Positions 8,364 to 14,464 of a stretch of DNA of 53,753 nt are shown piece after piece. Source of the DNA: Bacteroidota bacterium (lineage in GTDB: Bacteria > Bacteroidota > Bacteroidia > B-17B0 > Aurantibacillaceae); the NCBI GenBank assembly GCA_021155905.1, contig JAJNBG010000038.1, positions 1-53,753 of the forward strand. Reading direction: 5' to 3'. Below the pieces are notes generated by a model that was not told the DNA's origin, searched no databases, and saw only the letters and a list, made by a program, of their open reading frames with translations. How positions within the stretch are numbered: position 1 is the first letter of the stretch; each line of letters begins with the position of its first letter. The position numbers were made by a program, and so were the translations under genes.

Positions 8364-8515
8364 TTTTAAATTTTTACTAAATATATTATATTTTGTCTAA
8401 TGAGATACTGAAAAAAAATGAATAGTTTTTCCCGCAGTAAGTTATAGAAACGTTGCAACTTCACCTCATTAGATATTGATAAAAGCAAACAACATTGTTA
8501 CATTATATTTTTCAC

Positions 8516-8534
8516 ACTTGATCAAGTATTTTTG
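8516..8534 (+). promoter_or_regulatory. Palindrome overlapping a -7 element
   Basis: ACTTGATCAAGT is a perfect 12-bp palindrome whose last base begins TATTTTTG, a full TAnnTTTG match. This is the layout of a repressor site over a promoter. A transcript from here would run through repeat copies 4 and 5 toward 9008. Confidence 0.4.
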
Positions 8535-8641
8535 CAGTTAATCTTTAAAGAAGTTATTTTAATCTTTATAAGTTTAATATTCTTGGCATGTGATAAATTT
8601 GGTGTTCGAATTATATAATTTTTAAGATAAAGGAATAGCAA

Positions 8642-8678
8642 TGGATCTGCTACAGAGAGTTAATCCCACTTTCTCAGG
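8642..8678 (+). repeat. Copy 4 of tRNA-tail repeat, degenerate
   Basis: TGGATCTGC... TTAATCCCACTTTCTC aligns with copy 2. The stem GGAT/ATCC (8643-8646 / 8663-8666) is kept. Confidence 0.5.
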
Positions 8679-8729
8679 TGACTAAAATGGAAAAAAGCTT
8701 TATGCATGTTTCAACCTTTTTCGCTTCGC

Positions 8730-8776
8730 GACTCTGAAAGTCAATAGGTTGCCTCAGCTAATGCCTCATTCTTTGC
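8730..8776 (+). repeat. Copy 5 of tRNA-tail repeat, degenerate
   Basis: GACTCTGAAAGTC (8730-8742) matches the first hairpin of copy 2 with both arms GACT/AGTC kept. CAGCTAATGCCTCATTCTTTGC then matches the tail. Confidence 0.55.
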
Positions 8777-8958
8777 AAAAGTCTCAGATAAAGTCTCTTT
8801 TTTTGGAATTGCCGGAAGTTTAATAAAAGCTTTCCTTCGCGGATTCACATATTTTGTTATGACAATATTTTTGCTCAAATAGTTTCAAAAAATTATTTCC
8901 AATCAAAAAAATTATGCCCTGGCGATTTTAATTCCTTAATGGACGAAAACAATATAAC

Positions 8959-8974
8959 AACATGACAACATGTT
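8959..8974. repeat. Inverted repeat upstream of beta-propeller gene
   Basis: AACATG-ACAA-CATGTT, a 6-bp perfect inverted repeat with a 4-bp spacer, 33 bp before the ATG at 9008. It is a possible operator. Confidence 0.3.
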
Positions 8975-9007
8975 TTAATTTTAAATGTAATTTAAATCGT
9001 ACCAAAT

Positions 9008-10654
9008 ATGAAAAAATTGTACCTATTCGTTTCATTACTCAGCTTGATTAACGGATTAACCGCCCAGAGCTTTGAATGGGCAAAGGCTGAGGGTAAATAC
9101 GCTTACGATTATGGCTATGGAGTTGTAACCGATATGAATGGCAATCTTTATGTTGCCGGTAAGTATGAGGAAAATGCTATTTTTAGCGGCACCACCCTAC
9201 CTAATCATGGTAATCATGATATTTTTCTTGCAAAGTATTCGCCTGCCGGTGCTCTTGATTGGATCCGTACGGGTGGAGGACATGACGGGGATTATGCGCA
9301 TGCCATTGCCTATAATCAAGCCAATACTATTTATATAGCAGGCGAAGTGGAAAGTGGAAATGCATTGGTAACTTTTCCCGGTTCAACCATTACACTCAAT
9401 CCATCAGGTGATAATGATGTGTTCATTGCGGCATATGACTTAAGCGGTAATTTGCAGTGGGCCAGGAGGGACGGGTATTGGTATAATGAAAAAGCATTGG
9501 GAATTGCCTGTGATAATTCAGGAAATATAGTTATCTGCGGTTATTATAGGGATACTACAAAGTTTGGGGGAACATTTATTCCTTCCAAAGGTCAGGAAGA
9601 TATGTTTGTTGCAAAGTATACTGCTACCGGTACCTTGTTATGGATGAAACATGCAGGCGGCCCCGGCGAGGATGAAGGCAAAGCGGTGATGTGTGATGCA
9701 TCGGGAAATATTTATGTGTGCGGGATGTATTCAGATGGGGCTGTTTTTGGAACAACTACATACACAACGGCAAACACATCCTTTGGGAAATTTTTGGATG
9801 GCTACGTCGCTAAATATGACCCGAGTGGAACACTTTTATGGGTGAAAACAATAGTTGGGGACTATGATGATGTGGCGTGGTCCATTACAAAGGACAACGG
9901 TGGAAAAATTTATGTTTCAGGTGAATATAGCGGTGCAAAATTTGACGGCACTACTGATGTATGGCCCGTTGGCAGACAGGATGCTTTTGTGGTGTGTTAT
10001 GATCAGAACGGAAATTATCAATGGGTAAGCCATGGTGGAGGGCCGACGGACGACCGCGCCCGCGGTATTGGAACCGATGGGACCACTATTTTCATGACCG
10101 GTCAGTACGGACTTAATTCTACATTTGGTTCTGTCTCTGTAACGGGTGTTGATAGCTCTGATATCTTTATTTCGGCACTGGATAATACCGGGAATTTTCT
10201 GTGGACAAAAACGGTGGCAGGAATAGCGGATACTTTCGAACTCGACAGTTATGAATCGGGAATAGCCATATGCGCGAAGTCCGGTGTTGCGTATGTTACG
10301 GGAACGCTTCTCGATGGCGGCAATTTTGATGGCCAGAACCTTGTTGGTTATAAACGCACCGATGCTTTTGTGGCTAAAATATCTACCACCGTTGGACTTG
10401 ATGAAATTCAGCTGAGTATTGATGGTATTTCACTCTATCCCAACCCGGTGAAAGGAAAACTCAGTGTCCGGATTAATAAGGATATTGAAAGTGCAGAGCT
10501 TGTTATTTTTAATATGCTGGGACAAACGGTTCTTCGTGAGGAAATAAACGGAACCTGCATTATCGATCTCAGTTCTTATGTAAGCGGATTATACTCATAC
10601 AATCTGCTAAGCAATAAGCAAAAAATTAAAAGCGGAAAATTAATGATCGAATAA
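9008..10654 (+). CDS. Secreted SBBP beta-propeller protein with T9SS type A sorting domain
   Basis: A 548-residue exported protein. The signal peptide MKKLYLFVSLLSLINGLTAQ is followed by seven or eight repeats of about 55 residues with the SBBP pattern: A..I..D..GN.Y..G.Y, then F.G....G..D.F.AKY...G...W. The last about 75 residues begin SLYPNPVKGKLSVRI, contain the FNMLGQTV motif and end in KSGKLMIE, a T9SS type A sorting domain. It is likely surface-attached and acts in binding or adhesion; the ligand is unknown. It stands alone on the plus strand behind a long non-coding region with a possible operator. Its general design matches the FG-GAP protein at the left edge, but the blades are of a different family. 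Confidence 0.87.
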   Translation: MKKLYLFVSLLSLINGLTAQSFEWAKAEGKYAYDYGYGVVTDMNGNLYVAGKYEENAIFSGTTLPNHGNHDIFLAKYSPAGALDWIRTGGGHDGDYAHAIAYNQANTIYIAGEVESGNALVTFPGSTITLNPSGDNDVFIAAYDLSGNLQWARRDGYWYNEKALGIACDNSGNIVICGYYRDTTKFGGTFIPSKGQEDMFVAKYTATGTLLWMKHAGGPGEDEGKAVMCDASGNIYVCGMYSDGAVFGTTTYTTANTSFGKFLDGYVAKYDPSGTLLWVKTIVGDYDDVAWSITKDNGGKIYVSGEYSGAKFDGTTDVWPVGRQDAFVVCYDQNGNYQWVSHGGGPTDDRARGIGTDGTTIFMTGQYGLNSTFGSVSVTGVDSSDIFISALDNTGNFLWTKTVAGIADTFELDSYESGIAICAKSGVAYVTGTLLDGGNFDGQNLVGYKRTDAFVAKISTTVGLDEIQLSIDGISLYPNPVKGKLSVRINKDIESAELVIFNMLGQTVLREEINGTCIIDLSSYVSGLYSYNLLSNKQKIKSGKLMIE

Positions 10655-10722
10655 GTTTTTCATCATCCTTTTTTCATTAGATGGATTAAAAAAATGAAAA
10701 TTCAACAGGGAAGCGGGAATTC

Positions 10723-11247
10723 TTATTTTTTATACTGGGAAGCAAACTTTTCTTTTAGTATCTCAAAGTAAACTTTTAAAGAGGCCAGTTCTTCGAAGGT
10801 TGTACATTGATCTACCTCACTGATGATGGATTGCCTTACAGCCACATTTTGGGTGTACCCATATAAAAAGTAAGTAAACAGTTTTCTTTTGAGATAATAG
10901 GCCAGTGTCAGGTCCTCTGCAACAATTTCGGTTTTATCAAGAAGTGTTTTCCCATCTTTTGGGTTAGCTAATTTATTATCTACCCAATTTTTAAGGTTCA
11001 ATTCAATAAACTCAGCAATGGTATTATTGATGTAAGCATTCAATTGGAGTTTGTTAGATTCCTTACTCATTTCCATCAATTCGTGTTCTGCAATTCTGGC
11101 GAGAGGTTTCATCATCGGCAAATCCAATTCTCTTGCGAATCGGATACCAATTACAACAAATTCATCAAGTTTATGATCCAGCAGATACTTAGCATACTTT
11201 GGAAGATGTTCAAATTGAAAATTTTCTTTATTAATGTGAAATTCCAT
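10723..11247 (-). CDS. Hypothetical helical protein, 174 aa
   Basis: I do not recognise this family. It is 174 residues, rich in Leu, Glu and Lys, with long amphipathic stretches and no membrane segment or signal peptide, so a cytoplasmic all-helical fold is likely. A vague resemblance to N-terminal helical domains of PAS-containing sensor proteins (the phrase AEFIELNLKNWVDNKL followed by a linker) is only a hint. It is convergent with the beta-propeller gene. Its own promoter is marked by TACATTTG at 11284-11291 overlapped by a perfect palindrome, which suggests regulated expression. Confidence 0.7.
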   Translation of the reverse strand: MEFHINKENFQFEHLPKYAKYLLDHKLDEFVVIGIRFARELDLPMMKPLARIAEHELMEMSKESNKLQLNAYINNTIAEFIELNLKNWVDNKLANPKDGKTLLDKTEIVAEDLTLAYYLKRKLFTYFLYGYTQNVAVRQSIISEVDQCTTFEELASLKVYFEILKEKFASQYKK

Positions 11248-11274
11248 GCTTATCAGGTTCTGTTAGCTCAATAC

Positions 11275-11291
11275 TTGTTGCAACAAATGTA
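11275..11291 (-). promoter_or_regulatory. Promoter -7 element with overlapping palindrome
   Basis: On the minus strand TACATTTG (11284-11291) is a full -7 match about 36 nt before the ATG at 11247. The perfect 12-bp palindrome TTGTTGCAACAA (11275-11286) overlaps its end and the predicted start site, the position of a repressor operator. Confidence 0.5.
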
Positions 11292-11355
11292 TAAAAAAAT
11301 AAATAAACCAGTAAATATTTACAACAAAATCCGATAAATTTCTATTAAAAATCGA

Positions 11356-11817
11356 CTAAACTTCTCTTAGCTTCTTTAAGAATTTAACAAAAGATTTTGC
11401 TTCCGGAAGTTTAAAGGTGGTGGTAATCTTATTAAAAGCAGGATCTTTTGACATTTTTTCTACTGTTTTTAAGCCTTTGGGCGTGGCTTTTATGGCAAGT
11501 TTTCGTTTATTCTCCGAGTCAGTCACTTTTTCGATAAAGCCTTTTTCTGTAAGCCTCACAACGGTTCTCGATACATCTGACCCGTGTTCCAGAACCATCT
11601 CTTTTATTTCTTCAAGGGATGCGGCTTTTGGATATTTAAATACGATGATTCCAAGGACATTGGATTGAGCGAAGGTAAGGTCATAGGTTTCCAGTACTTT
11701 TTTATAGGAATCCATCAAAAAATAATGGGTATAGTGCAGGTTACTAATGATCTTATTATAATCTTTTATAGGATCATCTACTTTTTGAATGTATTCAAAT
11801 AATTCTTTCCTGGTCAT
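11356..11817 (-). CDS. MarR-family transcriptional regulator
   Basis: A 153-residue dimeric winged-helix repressor. The N-terminal helices (about 1-50) are followed by the helix-turn-helix FAQSNVLGIIVFKYPKAASL then EEIKEMVLEHGSDVSRTVVRL (about 50-90). The wing LTEKGFIEKVTDSENKRKLAIKATPKGLKTVEK shows the DxRxxxVxLTxKG-like pattern of MarR (here D-SENKRKLAIKATPKG). It is divergent from the PAS gene with 164 bp between them, so autoregulation and control of that neighbour are plausible but inferred. The ligand is unknown. Confidence 0.85.
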   Translation of the reverse strand: MTRKELFEYIQKVDDPIKDYNKIISNLHYTHYFLMDSYKKVLETYDLTFAQSNVLGIIVFKYPKAASLEEIKEMVLEHGSDVSRTVVRLTEKGFIEKVTDSENKRKLAIKATPKGLKTVEKMSKDPAFNKITTTFKLPEAKSFVKFLKKLREV

Positions 11818-11824
11818 AGAAATG

Positions 11825-11832
11825 CAAAACTA
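11825..11832 (-). promoter_or_regulatory. MarR gene -7 element TAGTTTTG
   Basis: A full TAnnTTTG match ending 8 nt before the marR ATG, which predicts a nearly leaderless mRNA. No -33 TTG is seen at the usual spacing. Confidence 0.45.
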
Positions 11833-11882
11833 AATAATAATGTTTTAAATGACTATGATTTTTATTACTAAAACGTTATAAA

Positions 11883-11890
11883 TAATTTTG
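11883..11890 (+). promoter_or_regulatory. PAS gene -7 element TAATTTTG
   Basis: A full TAnnTTTG match about 92 nt before the ATG at 11982. It gives a leader of roughly 85 nt and lies back to back with the marR promoter. Confidence 0.4.
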
Positions 11891-11981
11891 CGACTGATAA
11901 AAAAATATAATACGTAACTTGGTGCCCTTAAAGAATTCTTATATGGGAGAATTTCCAGGGAACTCACATTAGTACTAAACC

Positions 11982-12371
11982 ATGAACAAAAAAGAGCAAC
12001 TCGAATTATTACATTCACGCATGATCGAAGAGATTCAGGATTATGCAATCATTTTAATGGACAGAGACGGAACGATCTTATCCTGGAATAAAGGAGCCGA
12101 AAAGATCAAAGGTTATAAAGAGCATGAGATCCTTGGCCAGAATTTTCGACTTTTTTATATGCCGAAGGACAGGGAAGCCCATTTACCCGAAAAACTAATC
12201 GACCAGGCTGTTAAAGAAGGGCGGGCAAAGCACATTGGCAGACGCGTGCGTAAAGATGGAACCACTTTTTGGGGAAGCATACTGATCACGGCTCTCCATG
12301 ATGATAAAGGGGAAGTAATTGGTTTCACCAAACTAACCCGTGAGCTCCCTGAAGGGCAGACAACGGATTAG
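11982..12371 (+). CDS. Stand-alone PAS domain protein
   Basis: 129 residues, almost entirely one PAS/PAC domain. It shows the pattern YAIILMDRDGTILSWNKGAEKIKGY, a helix with EILGQNF, then the RVRKDGTTFWGSILITALHD strand pair and the PAC tail GEVIGFTKLTREL. Such domains normally sit at the N-terminus of histidine kinases. Here a stop follows directly after the PAC motif, and the next gene is on the other strand, so no kinase is attached. It may be a free sensory module or what remains of a lost kinase. A bound cofactor cannot be deduced. It lies divergent from marR. Confidence 0.82.
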   Translation: MNKKEQLELLHSRMIEEIQDYAIILMDRDGTILSWNKGAEKIKGYKEHEILGQNFRLFYMPKDREAHLPEKLIDQAVKEGRAKHIGRRVRKDGTTFWGSILITALHDDKGEVIGFTKLTRELPEGQTTD

Positions 12372-12383
12372 TAAAAGTTCAAT

Positions 12384-12728
12384 TTATTTTTTAATTTTCA
12401 GGAAATCCCCGTCAATGATCAGTAATTTTACTGTCTGATTGGATTGGGAACGATGAGAGCTGAGTTCATCTGAAACTATGTAAGTCATTCCTTTTTTTAA
12501 TATCACGCTTTCTCCGGTCTGTAGTTCACTGGTGAATTCACCTTCAAGGCAATGAACAATATGTCCTTTTTGGCACCAATGATCTGCTAAATAATTTTCA
12601 GAATACTCCACGATGCGGATTCGTAACCCATCAAATTGAATTGTTTGCCAAAAAGATGTTCCTGTTTCTCCTTTGTGTTCTATTCTTTCTACACCTGTCC
12701 AGTCAATAGTATGAAATGGTATATTCAT
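12384..12728 (-). CDS. DHCW-motif cupin-fold protein
   Basis: A 114-residue single-domain cupin of the small DHCW-motif family. The segment ADHWCQKGHIVHCLEGE (about residues 68-84) carries the Asp-His-Trp-Cys variant and the Gly-His that would face the barrel, and GESVILKKGMTYIVSDELSSH forms the second cupin motif. The enzyme activity of this family is not established. The gene is convergent with the PAS gene (12 bp apart) and has its own -7 element. Confidence 0.8.
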   Translation of the reverse strand: MNIPFHTIDWTGVERIEHKGETGTSFWQTIQFDGLRIRIVEYSENYLADHWCQKGHIVHCLEGEFTSELQTGESVILKKGMTYIVSDELSSHRSQSNQTVKLLIIDGDFLKIKK

Positions 12729-12738
12729 TTTTTTACCT

Positions 12739-12746
12739 CAAATCTA
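12739..12746 (-). promoter_or_regulatory. Cupin gene -7 element TAGATTTG
   Basis: A full TAnnTTTG match ending 11 nt before the ATG at 12728, so a very short leader is predicted. Confidence 0.45.
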
Positions 12747-12793
12747 ATGCTTATTTCATTAGTGTAGAATGAATGTTCGCTAAAATCCTGAAT

Positions 12794-13801
12794 TTACTTA
12801 GGATGTTTTCCACCACCGTGTTGTTGTTGTTGTTGTTGTTTTGGTTGGGCCTGTTGTTTGGATTGTTGTTCTCTTTGTTGTGACTGTTGCGGTTGTTGTT
12901 GATGTTGTTTTGGCTGTGACTGTTGCCTGGATTTTTGCTCTCTCTGTTCCGGCTGCTGTTTAGATGGTTGTTCCCTCTGTTGCGATTGTTTAGGTTGTGG
13001 TTGTCGTGTTTCCTTTTGTTGGTGAGTAGGTTGTTGCTTCATTTCCTGCTGTTTTTGCTGGTTTTCTCTTTTCGGTTGTGAATTTTCTCTCTGTTTGCCT
13101 GAAGCTTTCTGTGCAGCGTTCCCTTGTTTAGGCTCCGCGGAACCCACTGCCGTTTTTGTCGGCCTGCCTTTATTTACTTTTGAAAATTGATTCCGATCTT
13201 TGCTTGCCATTTGCTGATGATCCTGCTGTTTGGACGTTGGCTTGATATGATTTCCGGCCATCGCTCTACGCTCATTTTCGGTTGGTTGTTTATTAATACC
13301 GCCTTTTCCGTTAAAGCTACTACGGTTGTTATTCGCGTAAGTTTTGGATTTGTCGATGTACGTATTATTAATGATGGTTGTATTGACTTGGGTTACCGCA
13401 GTATTGTATTGAAACACGCTGCCCTGCCATCTGCCGCCCCAGTATCCTTCACCGTTATAGCCATAACCATAACTGATACCGCCATAAAATCCTACGTGTG
13501 TTCCCCAATAACCATTGTTCCATCCGTAATAACCTCCGGAATATCCCCAGTAACCGGGAGTCCATAAATATCCTATTTCTACGGGTTCAATCCACATTCC
13601 CGGAACCCAATAATAATCATCGGTTTCATAGGCCCAGTAACCGGGCGTCCATAAATAGCCCTGTACGGGGCAATAGGGTTGCACATAAACCGGAATCGGC
13701 GGTGGAGCAATAACGATTTGCACACTAACCTGAGAATAAGATTCCGCTTGATTAAAAAATAAAAAAGATAGAAGGAGAAGCAGGCTTGTGAAATTTTTCA
13801 T
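12794..13801 (-). CDS. Exported YXWGXW-repeat protein with Gln-rich tail
   Basis: 335 residues. The signal peptide ends about SYS (residue 23). Residues about 40-130 hold aromatic repeats of the type Y-x-W-x-P-G-Y-W (GYLWTPGYW twice, YYWVPGMW, YYGWNNGYW, GYWGGRW), the YXWGXW family. A linker rich in Asn and Lys follows. From about residue 225 the protein is low-complexity and dominated by Gln, Lys, Arg, Glu and Pro in QQ..REQ..KQQ blocks, ending HGGGKHPK. It contains no cysteine apart from one near residue 44. It is likely periplasmic or surface-located with a structural or binding role. Slippage-prone CAA/CAG repeats make the tail length uncertain between strains. Confidence 0.8.
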   Translation of the reverse strand: MKNFTSLLLLLSFLFFNQAESYSQVSVQIVIAPPPIPVYVQPYCPVQGYLWTPGYWAYETDDYYWVPGMWIEPVEIGYLWTPGYWGYSGGYYGWNNGYWGTHVGFYGGISYGYGYNGEGYWGGRWQGSVFQYNTAVTQVNTTIINNTYIDKSKTYANNNRSSFNGKGGINKQPTENERRAMAGNHIKPTSKQQDHQQMASKDRNQFSKVNKGRPTKTAVGSAEPKQGNAAQKASGKQRENSQPKRENQQKQQEMKQQPTHQQKETRQPQPKQSQQREQPSKQQPEQREQKSRQQSQPKQHQQQPQQSQQREQQSKQQAQPKQQQQQQHGGGKHPK

Positions 13802-13917
13802 GATAGGAGAATTTGTAAATATATATAATCAAAGGTGCTGATATTAAACCGGGCGATTTTACATATCAGAAACTAACTTTTACAGATATCCCACTTACTA
13901 ACGCAATTACTAAGCCC

Positions 13918-14265
13918 TTAAAGCATTAATGCTTCCCTGCTCATCATCCGGCATTCCTTCACACATCTTCTGCAAACCTCCGCACATTTTTTGCAGTGCT
14001 CAAGGTGTAAATGGTTTTCGCATTCCTTGGCGCAGGCATTACATATGCCGGCACATATTTCACAGATTTGAATGGAAAACTCACTACCTCCGGCCATCAA
14101 TTTAGCTGCCAAAACACACATGGCTGCGCAGTCGCTGTTTATCTTAATACAATGTGTAAGTTCTTTTACATCTGATTCTTCCAGGCAGGCATTCGTACAA
14201 TGTTTGCATTCGGTTGCACAATCGTAACACGCATCAATACAACTTTGAAATTTTTCGTGACTCAT
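13918..14265 (-). CDS. Four-helix-bundle copper-storage-like protein (Csp/DUF326)
   Basis: 115 residues with 19 cysteines, many in C-x2-C or C-x3-C spacing along four predicted helices (CIDACYDCATECKHCTNAC; CAAMC; CEICAGICNACAKEC; CKKCAEVCRRCVKEC). This is the layout of copper storage proteins, where thiolates line the bundle core and hold many Cu(I) ions. There is no signal peptide, so it resembles the cytosolic Csp3 type. Two histidines in HLHLEHC may serve at the mouth of the bundle. No copper exporter or CueR-type regulator is adjacent. Its promoter has TAACTTTG at 14297-14304 and an AGGAG about 20 nt before the ATG. Confidence 0.85.
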   Translation of the reverse strand: MSHEKFQSCIDACYDCATECKHCTNACLEESDVKELTHCIKINSDCAAMCVLAAKLMAGGSEFSIQICEICAGICNACAKECENHLHLEHCKKCAEVCRRCVKECRMMSREALML

Positions 14266-14296
14266 AACCGTATATTTAAAATGGATACTCCTGGTA

Positions 14297-14304
14297 CAAA
14301 GTTA
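14297..14304 (-). promoter_or_regulatory. Csp gene -7 element TAACTTTG
   Basis: A full TAnnTTTG match on the minus strand, 31 nt before the ATG at 14265. Confidence 0.5.
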
Positions 14305-14431
14305 CAACGGATCAGAAGGGTTTTTTAAAGACTTCTATCAGTCGTAAGTTTGATGAGCCATAAAAGGAAATTTATTCGGCAAAGTTTATGGAATATCCTC
14401 CCATAGATCGGAAATGCTACGAAATGTAGCA

Positions 14432-14460
14432 TTGTGGTATGCCAAACCGACTTATTTTTG
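14432..14460 (+). promoter_or_regulatory. Promoter of the exonuclease/GIY-YIG gene
   Basis: TTG (14432-14434), 18-bp spacer, TATTTTTG (14453-14460). The element ends 4 bp before the ATG at 14465, so the mRNA would be leaderless. This rules out the in-frame ATG at 14414. Confidence 0.6.
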
Positions 14461-14464
14461 TAGG

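Larger units (their letters stand above)
8364..9007. other. 644-bp intergenic region with palindromes and tRNA-tail repeats
   Basis: No convincing ORF. From left to right it holds an inverted 9-mer pair TCTAATGAG (8396-8404) / CTCATTAGA (8465-8473), a perfect palindrome ACTTGATCAAGT (8516-8527) running into TATTTTTG (8527-8534), repeat copies 4 and 5, and an inverted repeat AACATG-ACAA-CATGTT (8959-8974) 34 bp before the next ATG. The region separates divergently transcribed H-NOX and the beta-propeller gene. Confidence 0.6.

Noticed and set aside
12800..13060. CRISPR-like or minisatellite array
   Set aside because: The periodic TTG/GTT pattern is the codon repeat of a Gln-rich protein tail; there are no spacers.
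14414..14464. Upstream in-frame ATG of the exonuclease/GIY-YIG gene
   Set aside because: It precedes the -33/-7 promoter ending at 14460, and the family begins with FAIIDIET, which follows the ATG at 14465.
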